From CAVPMW01 sp963706515 (GTDB lineage Bacteria > Chloroflexota > Anaerolineae > Anaerolineales > UBA4823), in NCBI GenBank assembly GCA_963706515.1, contig CAVPMW010000008.1:62001-126000 (forward strand): a stretch of 64,000 nucleotides of DNA. Direction: 5' to 3'. Under the pieces are notes generated by a model. The model was given only the letters and a program-made list of their open reading frames with translations. It ran no database searches and was not told where the DNA came from. Shown here one piece after another: positions 8,928 to 17,369 of the stretch. Within the stretch, counting starts at the first letter, position 1, and every line of letters begins with the position of its first letter. A program made the position numbers and the translations under genes.

Positions 8928-11717
8928 TTATTCGGTCTCTGACCCTCCATTGCGCTCGAAAAGCTCACCTTTATCCAGAACCATTTTACGCCATTCGGCG
9001 CTGCTCCATAAACCCGTACGCACAGCCTCCTCAGCATCGAGGAGTGTACGATAACGGGAGCCCGGGAGGGCAGCCAGCTCGGTTGGCGGACCTTGTTCGA
9101 CGACGCGCCCATCTTCTATAACCAGCACGCGGTCGAAGGCAAGCGTCTCACCGACGTCGTGTGTGACCGTAATGATAGTAGCAGCCTTCCAATACAGCCG
9201 CGCTTGCTCCAGAAGGAACCGCCTTTTTTCCCTATCCAGCCCGCGGAATGGCTCATCCAGGATAACCAGCCGCGATTGTGTGCCGAGCAACGCTCGACCC
9301 AGACGTACTCGCTGCCCTTCACCGCCTGAAACCAGTCCGCCGCTTTCGCCCAAGGGTGTTTTCATCCCTTCGGGAAGGCGTTCGAGGACGTCGAATAAAT
9401 CTGCCATCTGGATGGCAGCCCCGATCGGTGGATTCTGCTCAGCTTCAAGCCCGTAGCGGAGATTATCGTAAAGCGAGCGGTTCCACAAATGGACCGCGGG
9501 ATCGACCCAGGCTGTATGCCGCCGCAAAGCTTTGAGTAGCTTGCCATCCAGAATTCTTCCATCGACCAGCACCTTTCCCTGCGCGGGACGGTGCCAGCCC
9601 AGGAGGAGCCCGACCAGGGTTGACTTCCCCGCCCCGGAAGGTCCAATGATTGCCAGATGTTCACCGGGCGAGATCTGCAGGTCGATCTCCTTCAGGATTT
9701 CATGCCCGCCTGCCTGGACGGTTACTTGCTCAAATGCGATCCCAACCGGATTTTGAAATGGAATATCTACTGCCAGAGTTTCAGTTTCAATTGTGGGTTC
9801 TGTAAACCAGGCTTCTTCTTCATCCGGGGCTCCAAGCGGCTCGAGCAGGCGCAGCACACGATTGCGCAGCATCGGATATTGCTGCACCAACCCGGCAAAC
9901 TCCTGCCCGAGAGTCGGTAGGGAGAGTGTCCAGTAGAAAAGGAGCAGGATTTCATTCGGATCGCCGCCTTTGGATATATAGTTGAAGACGATCAGTACAG
10001 CGAACATAGAATAGAGTAATGCGCCGAAGGAGTTAATGAAGGATGCCGCCGTATATGATTCTCGGCCGGCATGCACCCATTCGTACGTCTGCGCTTCGTG
10101 CTCCCGGCGGATTGCTCTTTCGGCGCTGTGGCTTTTAATCGGCACCAGTCCAAGCAGGGCGTCCAGGTAGAACCGGCTCATGCTGGCGGTCTGTGTCCGC
10201 ATGCGTAGATCGCGCTCCTCCAGCAGCGGGCGAGTGAAGAAGCTCAGCGCGGCGAAAAAGACCGTCCCAAGAATAGCCAGGGGTGCGCTGATTGGATCCA
10301 GCCAGATCACTCCCAAGGTAGTCAGTATTAATTGAAAAGTCACCCTGAGCAGGTTAAAGCCGAGCGTTGGCAGGCTGCGCAGCTGGCGCAAATCATGCGC
10401 ACGCTGGGTCATATCCGAAGCCAGCCGGCTGCGGAAGTAGCGATCACCCAAACGGGGAATTTTATCCAGGAAGGCCACCCGCATGCGTGTTTCAAGACGC
10501 CGGCCCATGCGCAGGATTGCTGCGCTGATCGGCAGCTCCAGCAAGAAGGGTACCAGGACGAACGCCAGCAGGATCAGGACCGCCCAGATCCTTTGGGAAA
10601 CCAACCCCAAACTCTGCCCGATCTTGAGGATGCCTTGCAGGAGCAGAGCCTGGATCAGCACGCTGATCGTGGAAACCAGGAGCGCCAGACCCACGATAGT
10701 GGGTGTGAGCAGGCCATCTTCGCGCAAGGATTTGATGATTTCACGCTCAGGCCGGTAAGCCGGCTCCTTGAGCGCGGCCTCCAAATCCGGCGAGAGACGG
10801 ACGCGAGTCTGTTTGAGCGGGTCATCCTCACCGAGATTGAGCTCAGCCTGGTCCCGGCGGCCCAGAATCCTGACCAGGACTGCACCGCGCAGCATCAGCT
10901 CCTCGTCAGTCCCATCCTCCCTTGGAATCGGAAGGACAGACCAGAATGTTCCCGGAATGCGGACGCCTTGGGTGCCTGTTCCGTCTTCTGGTTCAGGGGA
11001 TTCCTTGCCTGCGAATTCAGGCGCAGTGCGGTTCAAATCATAAAACCGGCTCAGCACCCTGCCGGCTTGCTCGCCCTTTTTTAGCCCGCTCGAACCAACA
11101 ACCGCCGCGACCATGCGCGTCGCCGCGTCCAGTGTGGCGAGCGACCTCCAGGTTGGGTCCTCTACTGCGCCTGTGATCAGCGCAGAGACCTGCTCGGCTG
11201 GAATTTCGAGATCGTTCAAACGATGGCGTAAGGGTCCGAGCATTCCCTCGGTCTCAGCCCACTGCCGCCAGGAAGCGGCACTGACCGGGAAGGAATGGAT
11301 AAAGATCTCTTTGGTAAATTGCTGCCAGCTCGGCCAGCGCCGGCCCGAGCCGGGATCCATCACCTGAACCCGGTTTCCAAAACGGCTCCAGAGGACCTGG
11401 AAGTGAGTGAGACCGCTCGGGAGACGGACGACGATGATCGCCGGGAGTGCTTCCGCTTCTGGGAGCAAAATATGGTCAACCGGGATCATAATTTGCTCAG
11501 CCCGCAAGCCCAGCTGCAACGCCAGATCCTCCAGGGTATCGATCGAAGTCCCATCTACGTCGGTCTGGCAGGCTTCGCGCAAGCGCCCGTAGCTGACCGG
11601 GATGCCGAATCCCTCGAGAATGGATTTCAGGGCGGCGGGACCGCAATCCATCGCGGAGGTCTGCACCACCTCATAGGCAAAAAATCGCTGCCCTTTTACC
11701 GGAGTCTCGGGGATCAT
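8928..11717 (-). CDS. C39-peptidase-containing ABC transporter (NHLP/bacteriocin-export type)
   Basis: A 929-residue protein. Residues 10-145 form a C39 (bacteriocin-processing) peptidase with all expected residues: Q19, C25 in MDCGPAAL, H105 in LTHFQV and D121 in VMDPGSG. About 180 residues of linker with no recognised fold follow, then an ABC exporter membrane domain (helices between about 338 and 600). The nucleotide-binding domain has Walker A at 692-700 (GPSGAGKST), signature VSGGEGQR near 796, Walker B LVILDEP and switch H853. Such proteins cut leader peptides, usually after a Gly-Gly-type site, and export the core. It overlaps the upstream membrane-fusion gene by 4 bp (ATGA). Its partner is probably the divergent ABC protein at 12418. 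Confidence 0.93.
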   Translation of the reverse strand: MIPETPVKGQRFFAYEVVQTSAMDCGPAALKSILEGFGIPVSYGRLREACQTDVDGTSIDTLEDLALQLGLRAEQIMIPVDHILLPEAEALPAIIVVRLPSGLTHFQVLWSRFGNRVQVMDPGSGRRWPSWQQFTKEIFIHSFPVSAASWRQWAETEGMLGPLRHRLNDLEIPAEQVSALITGAVEDPTWRSLATLDAATRMVAAVVGSSGLKKGEQAGRVLSRFYDLNRTAPEFAGKESPEPEDGTGTQGVRIPGTFWSVLPIPREDGTDEELMLRGAVLVRILGRRDQAELNLGEDDPLKQTRVRLSPDLEAALKEPAYRPEREIIKSLREDGLLTPTIVGLALLVSTISVLIQALLLQGILKIGQSLGLVSQRIWAVLILLAFVLVPFLLELPISAAILRMGRRLETRMRVAFLDKIPRLGDRYFRSRLASDMTQRAHDLRQLRSLPTLGFNLLRVTFQLILTTLGVIWLDPISAPLAILGTVFFAALSFFTRPLLEERDLRMRTQTASMSRFYLDALLGLVPIKSHSAERAIRREHEAQTYEWVHAGRESYTAASFINSFGALLYSMFAVLIVFNYISKGGDPNEILLLFYWTLSLPTLGQEFAGLVQQYPMLRNRVLRLLEPLGAPDEEEAWFTEPTIETETLAVDIPFQNPVGIAFEQVTVQAGGHEILKEIDLQISPGEHLAIIGPSGAGKSTLVGLLLGWHRPAQGKVLVDGRILDGKLLKALRRHTAWVDPAVHLWNRSLYDNLRYGLEAEQNPPIGAAIQMADLFDVLERLPEGMKTPLGESGGLVSGGEGQRVRLGRALLGTQSRLVILDEPFRGLDREKRRFLLEQARLYWKAATIITVTHDVGETLAFDRVLVIEDGRVVEQGPPTELAALPGSRYRTLLDAEEAVRTGLWSSAEWRKMVLDKGELFERNGGSETE

Positions 11718-12235
11718 TGGTTCGAGGTGTTTTCGATCGACTGCGGGCTTACCGGGAGCTGGCTGCTGTTCAGATATTTTCCTGAAGCGCGCATGACCAA
11801 TGCCAGGGGTGAGATGTGCTCCACTTCGACCTCCACCTGACCTTTCAGGTCGGGAGGTAATTCTTGCAGGTTGATCTGGTTGTCGAGCGGGGCAAAATCT
11901 GCCAGCTTATCTTTTTGATTGACCCGCATAATCATGACGGGGACGCTTACGGGGGGTTGGTCGGCGCCCAGGCTGAGCCGCAAGATCGCTGCCTGCCCCG
12001 GTTGGATGCGCAGGAAAGCTTCCGGCGAAAAGCTGGCCTGTATCTTCCCATCCTGTCCGAATTGCACCTGATTGCTGATCTCATATAACGTAATCTGAGA
12101 CAGGAAAAACCAGACGAGCAGCAGCAGCATGACTCCCACTGCAACAATAAGCCCGATGTGGGCTGCCCGGTAGCTATCCAGATTGATCGACCGCATTGAG
12201 CGCGAAAAATGTAAAGACACGTCCTGGCTCTCCAC
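11714..12235 (-). CDS. Short membrane-fusion (HlyD-like) secretion accessory protein
   Basis: A 173-residue protein with a cytoplasmic N-terminus and one transmembrane helix at about residues 25-47. A beta-rich extracytoplasmic domain of about 110 residues follows, containing the VxPG(Q)xA-L turn typical of membrane-fusion protein barrels. It is far shorter than classical HlyD proteins (about 400 residues) and lacks their long coiled coil, so it cannot span to an outer membrane. That fits a single-membrane or thin-envelope cell. The GTG start at 12235 is provisional; a GTG at 12220 is also possible. The 4-bp overlap with the C39 transporter gene argues for co-translation and a shared complex. 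Confidence 0.72.
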   Translation of the reverse strand: MESQDVSLHFSRSMRSINLDSYRAAHIGLIVAVGVMLLLLVWFFLSQITLYEISNQVQFGQDGKIQASFSPEAFLRIQPGQAAILRLSLGADQPPVSVPVMIMRVNQKDKLADFAPLDNQINLQELPPDLKGQVEVEVEHISPLALVMRASGKYLNSSQLPVSPQSIENTSNQ

Positions 12236-12417
12236 TCATCGTTATTATATATGAAATATCACTGGCGTATTTCAAGAACCACTCTGTCTGGCGCCAAGTT
12301 GCGTCATATGTCTTAGCCCGCAGTGGGGCTGAAATGGGGCAAATTGCACTTACTGGGGTGTACATTGCATGTTAATATGCCTGGAGGGCAGCCAAACTGC
12401 CTGGAATTCAGGGTAAA
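12236..12417. promoter_or_regulatory. Divergent promoter region of the export locus
   Basis: A 182-bp gap lies between the two divergent export operons. On the minus strand TATAAT (12249-12244) lies just upstream of the fusion-protein start, with TTGAAA (12275-12270) at a rather long 20-bp spacing. On the plus strand I see no convincing promoter, only a weak AGGG ribosome site 4 bp before the ATG at 12418. Shared control of both arms is likely from the arrangement; no operator was identified. Confidence 0.4.
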
Positions 12418-14619
12418 ATGTTAGCCGGGATGGCTCGAATTACACTTAACATCAGCTCCATCAGCTGGCCGGCTTCGCGCCTGGGGGAAATGATAGATTA
12501 CCTGGCCCGCCGCAGCCATCTGATCAGGCATCCTGGTAAGCTTCCTCAACCGCCGGATAACCTGGCGCAAGGCGGAGACCAGGTTCTTGGACGGTGGATC
12601 GATACTGCAGCGGGATACCTCGGACTCGAGGCAGAAAGCATCGATGCATCTTACGCGGAGGTGGAAGCCTTCCTGCAAAACGGCGGACCAGCAATCTTGC
12701 GCTTCACCGACCCACAAAGCGAGGAGCTGCGCTTCATCGGCCTGCTCAAAGGAGGGCGAAGGTCAGTCAAAATCCTGAAGCCCGACCTGCACCTCCGCCG
12801 GATTTCCATCGAAGATTTACGGAATGCTCTCCTGCAGCCTTACGAAGGCGTTATTGCCGTAGATGTCGACCGGCTGCTGGTGGACGCGGACGTGCCCGTC
12901 GAACGGCTGGTGCGCGCTCGCCGCGCGATATTGAAGGAGCAGCTGGGCTCGCAGCACATATCTATCGGCTGGATACTGCGTTTATCGCCTGGGAGCGGGA
13001 TGTTCCAACAATTCCGCCACAACGGGGTGTTTCCCCCCATGCTCTCGATGACGGTTATGTTTACTCTGCAGCAGCTCCTGGCAGTTGCTTCCTGGATCGT
13101 CATCGGAAGAGGTGTATTCCAGGGACACTTTGACCGCGGCTGGCTGTTTGCCTGGGCAATCCTGCTGCTGGCTACCATTCCAGTCCAGATCATTCTCAGT
13201 GATGCCCAGTCTGAGCTGTCCATGCGGGCTGGGACGGTATTCAAACACCGCCTGCTTTTCGGGATACTCAGCCTGGACCCAGACGAGATACGCCACCAGG
13301 GTATGGGCCAGTTCCTCAGCCGGGTAATGGACGCCGAAGCCGTCGAAAGTATGGCGCTGGGTGGCGGATTGATGGCCATCCTTTCCTTCATCGAGCTGAT
13401 TATCGCGGGATTTATCCTATCCAAAGGCGCGGGTGGCGCTGCTCATGCGGCGCTATTATTGGTTTGGGTGCTCATTTCCCTGGCGATTATGTGGAACTAC
13501 TACCAGACCAGCCGGGAGTGGACGGAAGCGTACCGTGAGATGACCAATGATCTGGTTGAGCGCATGGTTGGGCACCGGACCCGCCTGGCGCAGGAAGATC
13601 CTGAGCATTGGCACGACGATGAAGACCAGGCATTGGACCGGTACCTGAAACTGTCCGAAAGCCTGGATGTCGTTGGGGTGCAGGTGAATACGATCATCCC
13701 GCGCGGCTGGATCATCATCGGTCTGGTAGGGGTTGCCTTGCCATTTGTTACCCATACCGCGACCCCGCAGCAGCTCGCAATCAGCCTGGGCGGAGTCTTA
13801 TTGGCTTCTCAAGCGCTGAGCAGTCTATCCCGCGGGTCGCAAAGCCTGGTCGGACTGCTGCTTGCCTGGCGGCAGGTTGGACCCCTTTTCAATGCAGCCG
13901 GGCGCCCAAGAGAGATGCCTTCTCTTGATTTTGTTTCATTGGATACAAGCACGCAAGTATCTGGAGATGCGCTGCGCCAGGCCCCGCAGCCTGTCTCACA
14001 GGAAGCCGGTCCTGTGCTGCTGGCGCGCGACGTGATCTTTCGCTACCGCCCGGCAGGAAGAGCGGTTATCCAAGACGTCGATCTGCAAGTTAATCTTGCC
14101 GACCGGTTGCTCCTGGAAGGACCTTCCGGCGGCGGAAAGTCAACCCTGGCGGCAGTGCTTACCGGGCTGCGAAAACCTGAATCTGGATCGCTGCTCCTCT
14201 GGGGTTTTGATCGCCAGATCCTGGGCTCCGATTTGTGGCGCAGCCGCGTGGTTATGGCGCCCCAATTCCACGAAAACTACGTGTTCTCGGAAACTTTTGG
14301 ATTCAACCTGCTCATGGGTAGGAATTGGCCGCCCAAGCCCGGAGATCTGGAAGAGGCTGAAACGATTTGCCGGGAGCTCGGTCTGGGCGAAGTGCTCGAC
14401 CGGATGCCCTCGGGTTTCCAGCAGATGGTGGGCGAGAGCGGTTGGCAGCTCTCACACGGGGAACGCAGCCGCCTGTACATTGCGCGCACCCTCCTCCAGA
14501 AGAGCGATGTGATGATCCTCGATGAAAGTTTTGGAGCGTTGGATCCCGAGAATTTATTCCGGTCATTAAGCACAGTTTTAAGGCGTGCGCCGGCTTTGCT
14601 GGTAATTGCCCATCCATGA
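12418..14619 (+). CDS. ABC transporter with degenerate C39-like N-domain (NHLP-type partner)
   Basis: A 733-residue protein. Residues 1-150 resemble a C39 domain in length and strand pattern (PAILRF, then VKILKPD in place of the His and Asp strands). The catalytic Cys, His and Asp are absent, so it should be non-proteolytic and may only bind substrate. Membrane helices lie between about 205 and 480. The nucleotide-binding domain has Walker A at 568-576 (GPSGGGKST), a deviant signature LSHGER at 678-683 and Walker B VMILDE at 698-703. The chain stops at 733, immediately after the switch His (IAHP), so the usual last 40 or so residues are missing. The divergent C39 transporter is the likely heterodimer partner. 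Confidence 0.88.
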   Translation: MLAGMARITLNISSISWPASRLGEMIDYLARRSHLIRHPGKLPQPPDNLAQGGDQVLGRWIDTAAGYLGLEAESIDASYAEVEAFLQNGGPAILRFTDPQSEELRFIGLLKGGRRSVKILKPDLHLRRISIEDLRNALLQPYEGVIAVDVDRLLVDADVPVERLVRARRAILKEQLGSQHISIGWILRLSPGSGMFQQFRHNGVFPPMLSMTVMFTLQQLLAVASWIVIGRGVFQGHFDRGWLFAWAILLLATIPVQIILSDAQSELSMRAGTVFKHRLLFGILSLDPDEIRHQGMGQFLSRVMDAEAVESMALGGGLMAILSFIELIIAGFILSKGAGGAAHAALLLVWVLISLAIMWNYYQTSREWTEAYREMTNDLVERMVGHRTRLAQEDPEHWHDDEDQALDRYLKLSESLDVVGVQVNTIIPRGWIIIGLVGVALPFVTHTATPQQLAISLGGVLLASQALSSLSRGSQSLVGLLLAWRQVGPLFNAAGRPREMPSLDFVSLDTSTQVSGDALRQAPQPVSQEAGPVLLARDVIFRYRPAGRAVIQDVDLQVNLADRLLLEGPSGGGKSTLAAVLTGLRKPESGSLLLWGFDRQILGSDLWRSRVVMAPQFHENYVFSETFGFNLLMGRNWPPKPGDLEEAETICRELGLGEVLDRMPSGFQQMVGESGWQLSHGERSRLYIARTLLQKSDVMILDESFGALDPENLFRSLSTVLRRAPALLVIAHP

Positions 14620-14661
14620 AATTGTGGGAACGCAGGCTACTCCCGGGTTGGAAGCCGGATT

Positions 14662-14689
14662 TTGCCCAAAGTTAATAGATTGATATAAT
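14662..14689 (+). promoter_or_regulatory. Extended -10 promoter of the small Cys-Gly-Cys peptide gene
   Basis: TGATATAAT at 14681-14689 is a perfect extended -10 element. TTGCCC at 14662-14667 stands 16 bp upstream of the hexamer as a moderate -35. The peptide start codon follows 38 bp later, so the peptide gene probably has its own transcript in addition to read-through from the ABC gene. Confidence 0.55.
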
Positions 14690-14727
14690 TCATGCGGGTT
14701 GGGTCATTTACGGTCAGGAGAGAATAA

Positions 14728-14922
14728 ATGAAGGTTAAATCGGGTCTCCGTGCTGGAACGGGATTAGGCGATATGGTCGCCGATGTTACCCGTCAGACCG
14801 GTTTAGATAAACTGGCAGTCATGTATGAGCAGACTACCGGTAAATCGTGCGGTTGTGATAAACGCCAGGCATTATTGAATACGTGGGTGCCTGAGTTACC
14901 CTTTACCAGGAAACCAGCCTGA
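14728..14922 (+). CDS. 64-residue Cys-Gly-Cys peptide, candidate cargo of the exporter
   Basis: The gene has an AGGAGA ribosome site at good spacing and an extended -10 promoter. The protein begins MKVKSGLRAG, then GLGD-V--VT--TGLDKL, and ends in a TGKSCGCDKR segment with C41 and C43, followed by ALLN. From memory, the GLGD...TG...CGC--R---LN pattern occurs in small proteins of unknown function in phages and environmental bacteria. No Gly-Gly processing site is visible, so a classical leader cannot be marked. Its place directly after the ABC gene makes it the best candidate for the exported peptide, but this is inference. Cys-Gly-Cys could bind metal or be modified. Confidence 0.7.
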   Translation: MKVKSGLRAGTGLGDMVADVTRQTGLDKLAVMYEQTTGKSCGCDKRQALLNTWVPELPFTRKPA

Positions 14923-14945
14923 CGAAATAGCCAAATGATTTATTC

Positions 14946-15971
14946 ATGAACCGGATGCGCTTGCTCATATTGGTCTTGTTGTCGAGCTGGATCCTGGTTG
15001 GGTGCGGAGCTTCGCTTCCCTCCGGCTGCCCGCCGGAATGCGTGGGTGCAAAACTCAGCAACCGGAACTTGCGCGGTGCCAATTTGAGTGGGGCGCAGAT
15101 GGTTGGGGCGACTTTGAGTGACAGCGATCTGGTACAGACCAATCTTTCAGGAGCGAATCTCAATTCTAGCCGCATGGATGGGGTCAACCTTAAGAACGCC
15201 GATCTTTCGAATGCTACACTTATTGGCGCCGATTTGTCGGGAGCAAGCCTGCTCAATACTCTGGTGGATAACGCCGACTTGCGCGGTGCTAACCTCTACC
15301 GGGCATCCTTAGTTCAGGAAGACCTGTCGTCCACATTATTATCCGGCGCTTCATTTGAGGGAGCCAACCTGATCGGCGCAAAATTGATCGGAAAATATTT
15401 GCGCGGGATGAATGCCCTGGATGCTAACCTGAGCGGAGCAGATCTAAATGGGGCAGTGCTTTCCGGATCAGTGTTAACAGGCGCAAACTTGAGCGGAGCG
15501 AACCTGAGCGGAGCGAACCTGGTAGGCGCCTGGATCAACCTGGCCGATCTGGTTGGGGTAAACCTGCATCACGCCAATCTATCTGGGACGACCTTTTTCG
15601 GGACCGATCTTACCGGATCCGACCTGAGCGGCGCCCAGCTAAATGGCGCTATTTTTATCGGCGCTGATTTGAGCGGCGTTGACTTGCGGGGCGCAGACCT
15701 CTCCGGCGCGCTGCTGGATATGCCTCTCCCACCCAATGCAGCTCCAGATTTTTCCTACCAAAACCTGACCGGTCAGGACTTGAAAACCGCTATCGGCTAC
15801 CGCCCGCAGGTAAAAATACTGATCGACCCTACCGTCCGCAACTTAAACGAAACTCGGATTAAACCTCTCCTGAAAGGGGCAAACCTCCAGGGCGTGGTGT
15901 ACGATTCCAGCACGATCTGGCCCGCAAACTTTCAGATCCCTGATACGGCGATCCTGAAAAACGCGCCATAA
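14946..15971 (+). CDS. Exported pentapeptide-repeat lipoprotein
   Basis: A 341-residue protein with a signal peptide and lipobox (SWILVGC), so it should be anchored on the outer face of the membrane. After a CPPEC cap, about 45 pentapeptide repeats of the A(N/D)LSG type run from about residue 37 to 260 and should form a right-handed square beta-helix. The C-terminus ends in an extra block with a YDSSTIWP motif. Cytoplasmic members of the family mimic DNA and protect gyrase, but an exported one cannot do that directly. It starts 23 bp after the peptide gene with a poor ribosome site. The caps match those of the next gene, so the two are paralogues. Confidence 0.88.
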   Translation: MNRMRLLILVLLSSWILVGCGASLPSGCPPECVGAKLSNRNLRGANLSGAQMVGATLSDSDLVQTNLSGANLNSSRMDGVNLKNADLSNATLIGADLSGASLLNTLVDNADLRGANLYRASLVQEDLSSTLLSGASFEGANLIGAKLIGKYLRGMNALDANLSGADLNGAVLSGSVLTGANLSGANLSGANLVGAWINLADLVGVNLHHANLSGTTFFGTDLTGSDLSGAQLNGAIFIGADLSGVDLRGADLSGALLDMPLPPNAAPDFSYQNLTGQDLKTAIGYRPQVKILIDPTVRNLNETRIKPLLKGANLQGVVYDSSTIWPANFQIPDTAILKNAP

Positions 15972-15999
15972 CCTTACCGGGATAGGGTGACTTCATTCG

Positions 16000-17175
16000 A
16001 TGAGCACAGCTGCAATAGACAAACGAGCCAATCGTAAATCCCGGATCATCCGGATAGTTATAATTATTGTTTGCCTGGCAGCATTCCTTGGGTGTGGATT
16101 CCTGGTGTACCAGGCATTCCACTGCCCACCGTTCTGCTCGGGGGATAACCTGGCAGGACGGGATTTAAGAGGCAAAACGCTGGATAATTCCAATTTCAGT
16201 GAGGCTAACCTGGATGGAGTAAACCTGAGCGGGGCATCGCTGCAAAATGTGAATTTTTCGAATGCGGACCTCGCCGGCGCTGACTTGACTGGAGCGGTAT
16301 TAATTGGCAGCAACCTTGAAGGGGCAAATTTGGTGGGAGCTAAGCTGGTTGGGGCCATATTAAGCACGGCCAAGCTCGAAAATACCAATTTCAGCGGAGC
16401 AGACATGACTGGCGCCATTCTGGATAGCGTCGATTTTACGCACAATGTAACCCTGACTGCTACGAATCTGAATAAAGCCAGCCTGGTTGGAGCATTGCTT
16501 TCCGAGGTTAAATTGGAAGGCTCTCAGTTAGTTGGTGCGCGGTTGAACGGGGCCAGATTGACCGGCGCCATTCTTTCTGGTGCTAACCTGAGCGATGCAG
16601 ATTTGAGCGGCGCTGTCCTCCAACAGGCAAACTTAACCGGTGCGACTCTAGACCGCGCCAAACTATCCAGCACAGATCTGCACGGCGCGCAGTTAGGGGG
16701 AGCCTGCCTGGCATCGGCTGATTTCTCCGGATCGGATCTCTCTCAGGCCGATCTTACCGGTGCAAAAATGCTCTTAACCAACCTGACTGGCGCCGAAATG
16801 ACCGGGAGCCGCCTCGACCGGGCGCTGATGAATGGCGCCTGGCTGGCTGGAGCGAACCTCACCGGTGCATCACTACAAGGCGCTTACATGGATTTTTATA
16901 CTACGGAAGATGGCATCGTTAAATTGCCAACCATCCTGGATGGCGCGGACCTTCACCGGGCGCAATTGGGTGGCGCTTACCTGGTTGGAGCATCATTGTC
17001 TGGCACGAACCTGATCAGCGCCGATTTGCGCGAGGCAACTCTGGTAGGAGGTCCATCGACGACCTCACTTGCACCGGGTACGAGCATCAAAGGTGTACCG
17101 GTGAACGACCAGACGACCCTCAATGGAGTCATTTATGATTCAAGCACGCTGTGGCCTGAAGGCTTTCAGCCTTGA
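16000..17175 (+). CDS. Membrane-anchored pentapeptide-repeat protein
   Basis: A 391-residue protein. A basic N-terminus and one transmembrane helix (about residues 17-40) precede a CPPFC cap. About 55 pentapeptide repeats follow to about residue 350, and then a C-terminal YDSSTLWP block. The caps are shared with the neighbour at 14946, but this copy uses a helix where the other uses a lipid anchor. Both should display a long beta-helix outside the cell. Their place behind the peptide gene suggests a role in peptide handling, immunity or surface display. The gene lies 28 bp after its paralogue, so they are probably co-transcribed. Confidence 0.88.
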   Translation: MSTAAIDKRANRKSRIIRIVIIIVCLAAFLGCGFLVYQAFHCPPFCSGDNLAGRDLRGKTLDNSNFSEANLDGVNLSGASLQNVNFSNADLAGADLTGAVLIGSNLEGANLVGAKLVGAILSTAKLENTNFSGADMTGAILDSVDFTHNVTLTATNLNKASLVGALLSEVKLEGSQLVGARLNGARLTGAILSGANLSDADLSGAVLQQANLTGATLDRAKLSSTDLHGAQLGGACLASADFSGSDLSQADLTGAKMLLTNLTGAEMTGSRLDRALMNGAWLAGANLTGASLQGAYMDFYTTEDGIVKLPTILDGADLHRAQLGGAYLVGASLSGTNLISADLREATLVGGPSTTSLAPGTSIKGVPVNDQTTLNGVIYDSSTLWPEGFQP

Positions 17176-17198
17176 TGCTGAGTGCGCACGCGTCATAT

Positions 17199-17271
17199 GT
17201 GATTGGCCGAAAGTAACCTTATAAAATTCAGCATAAAGACAGCCAATCACCGAAGTTAGTCGCCTAACTTC
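17199..17271. repeat. Nested inverted repeats between pentapeptide gene and parA-like gene
   Basis: A 9-nt perfect inverted repeat (17199-17207 with 17242-17250) is followed by an 8-nt perfect hairpin (17252-17259 with 17264-17271, 4-nt loop). Neither has a U-run, so this is not a standard terminator. It may be an mRNA structure or a protein-binding site for the downstream ParA-type gene, which has TATAAT at 17351-17356 just before its start. Confidence 0.45.
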
Positions 17272-17369
17272 AGCAAACCGCTCGTTAGCGCAACGATTAA
17301 TCTGAAATATTTTCTGCGGTTTGCTATACCACCCCTTTCGAAATAACACTTATAATGGGTTGAGACTCC

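Noticed and set aside
10332..11084. 250-codon plus-strand frame inside the C39 transporter gene
   Set aside because: It lies antisense to the linker and membrane region of a gene with full catalytic motifs. Its Gln/Arg/Asp-rich product is typical of a GC-rich shadow frame.
12594..13424. Alternative frames within the second ABC gene
   Set aside because: Arg/Pro/Ser-rich shadow products without ribosome sites or domains; the ABC frame is continuous across the region.
14620..14680. A frameshifted C-terminus of the ABC transporter after 14619
   Set aside because: Neither alternative frame (PIHEIVGTQ or MKLWERRLL) resembles the usual post-switch part of an ATPase domain, so I treat the short end as natural.
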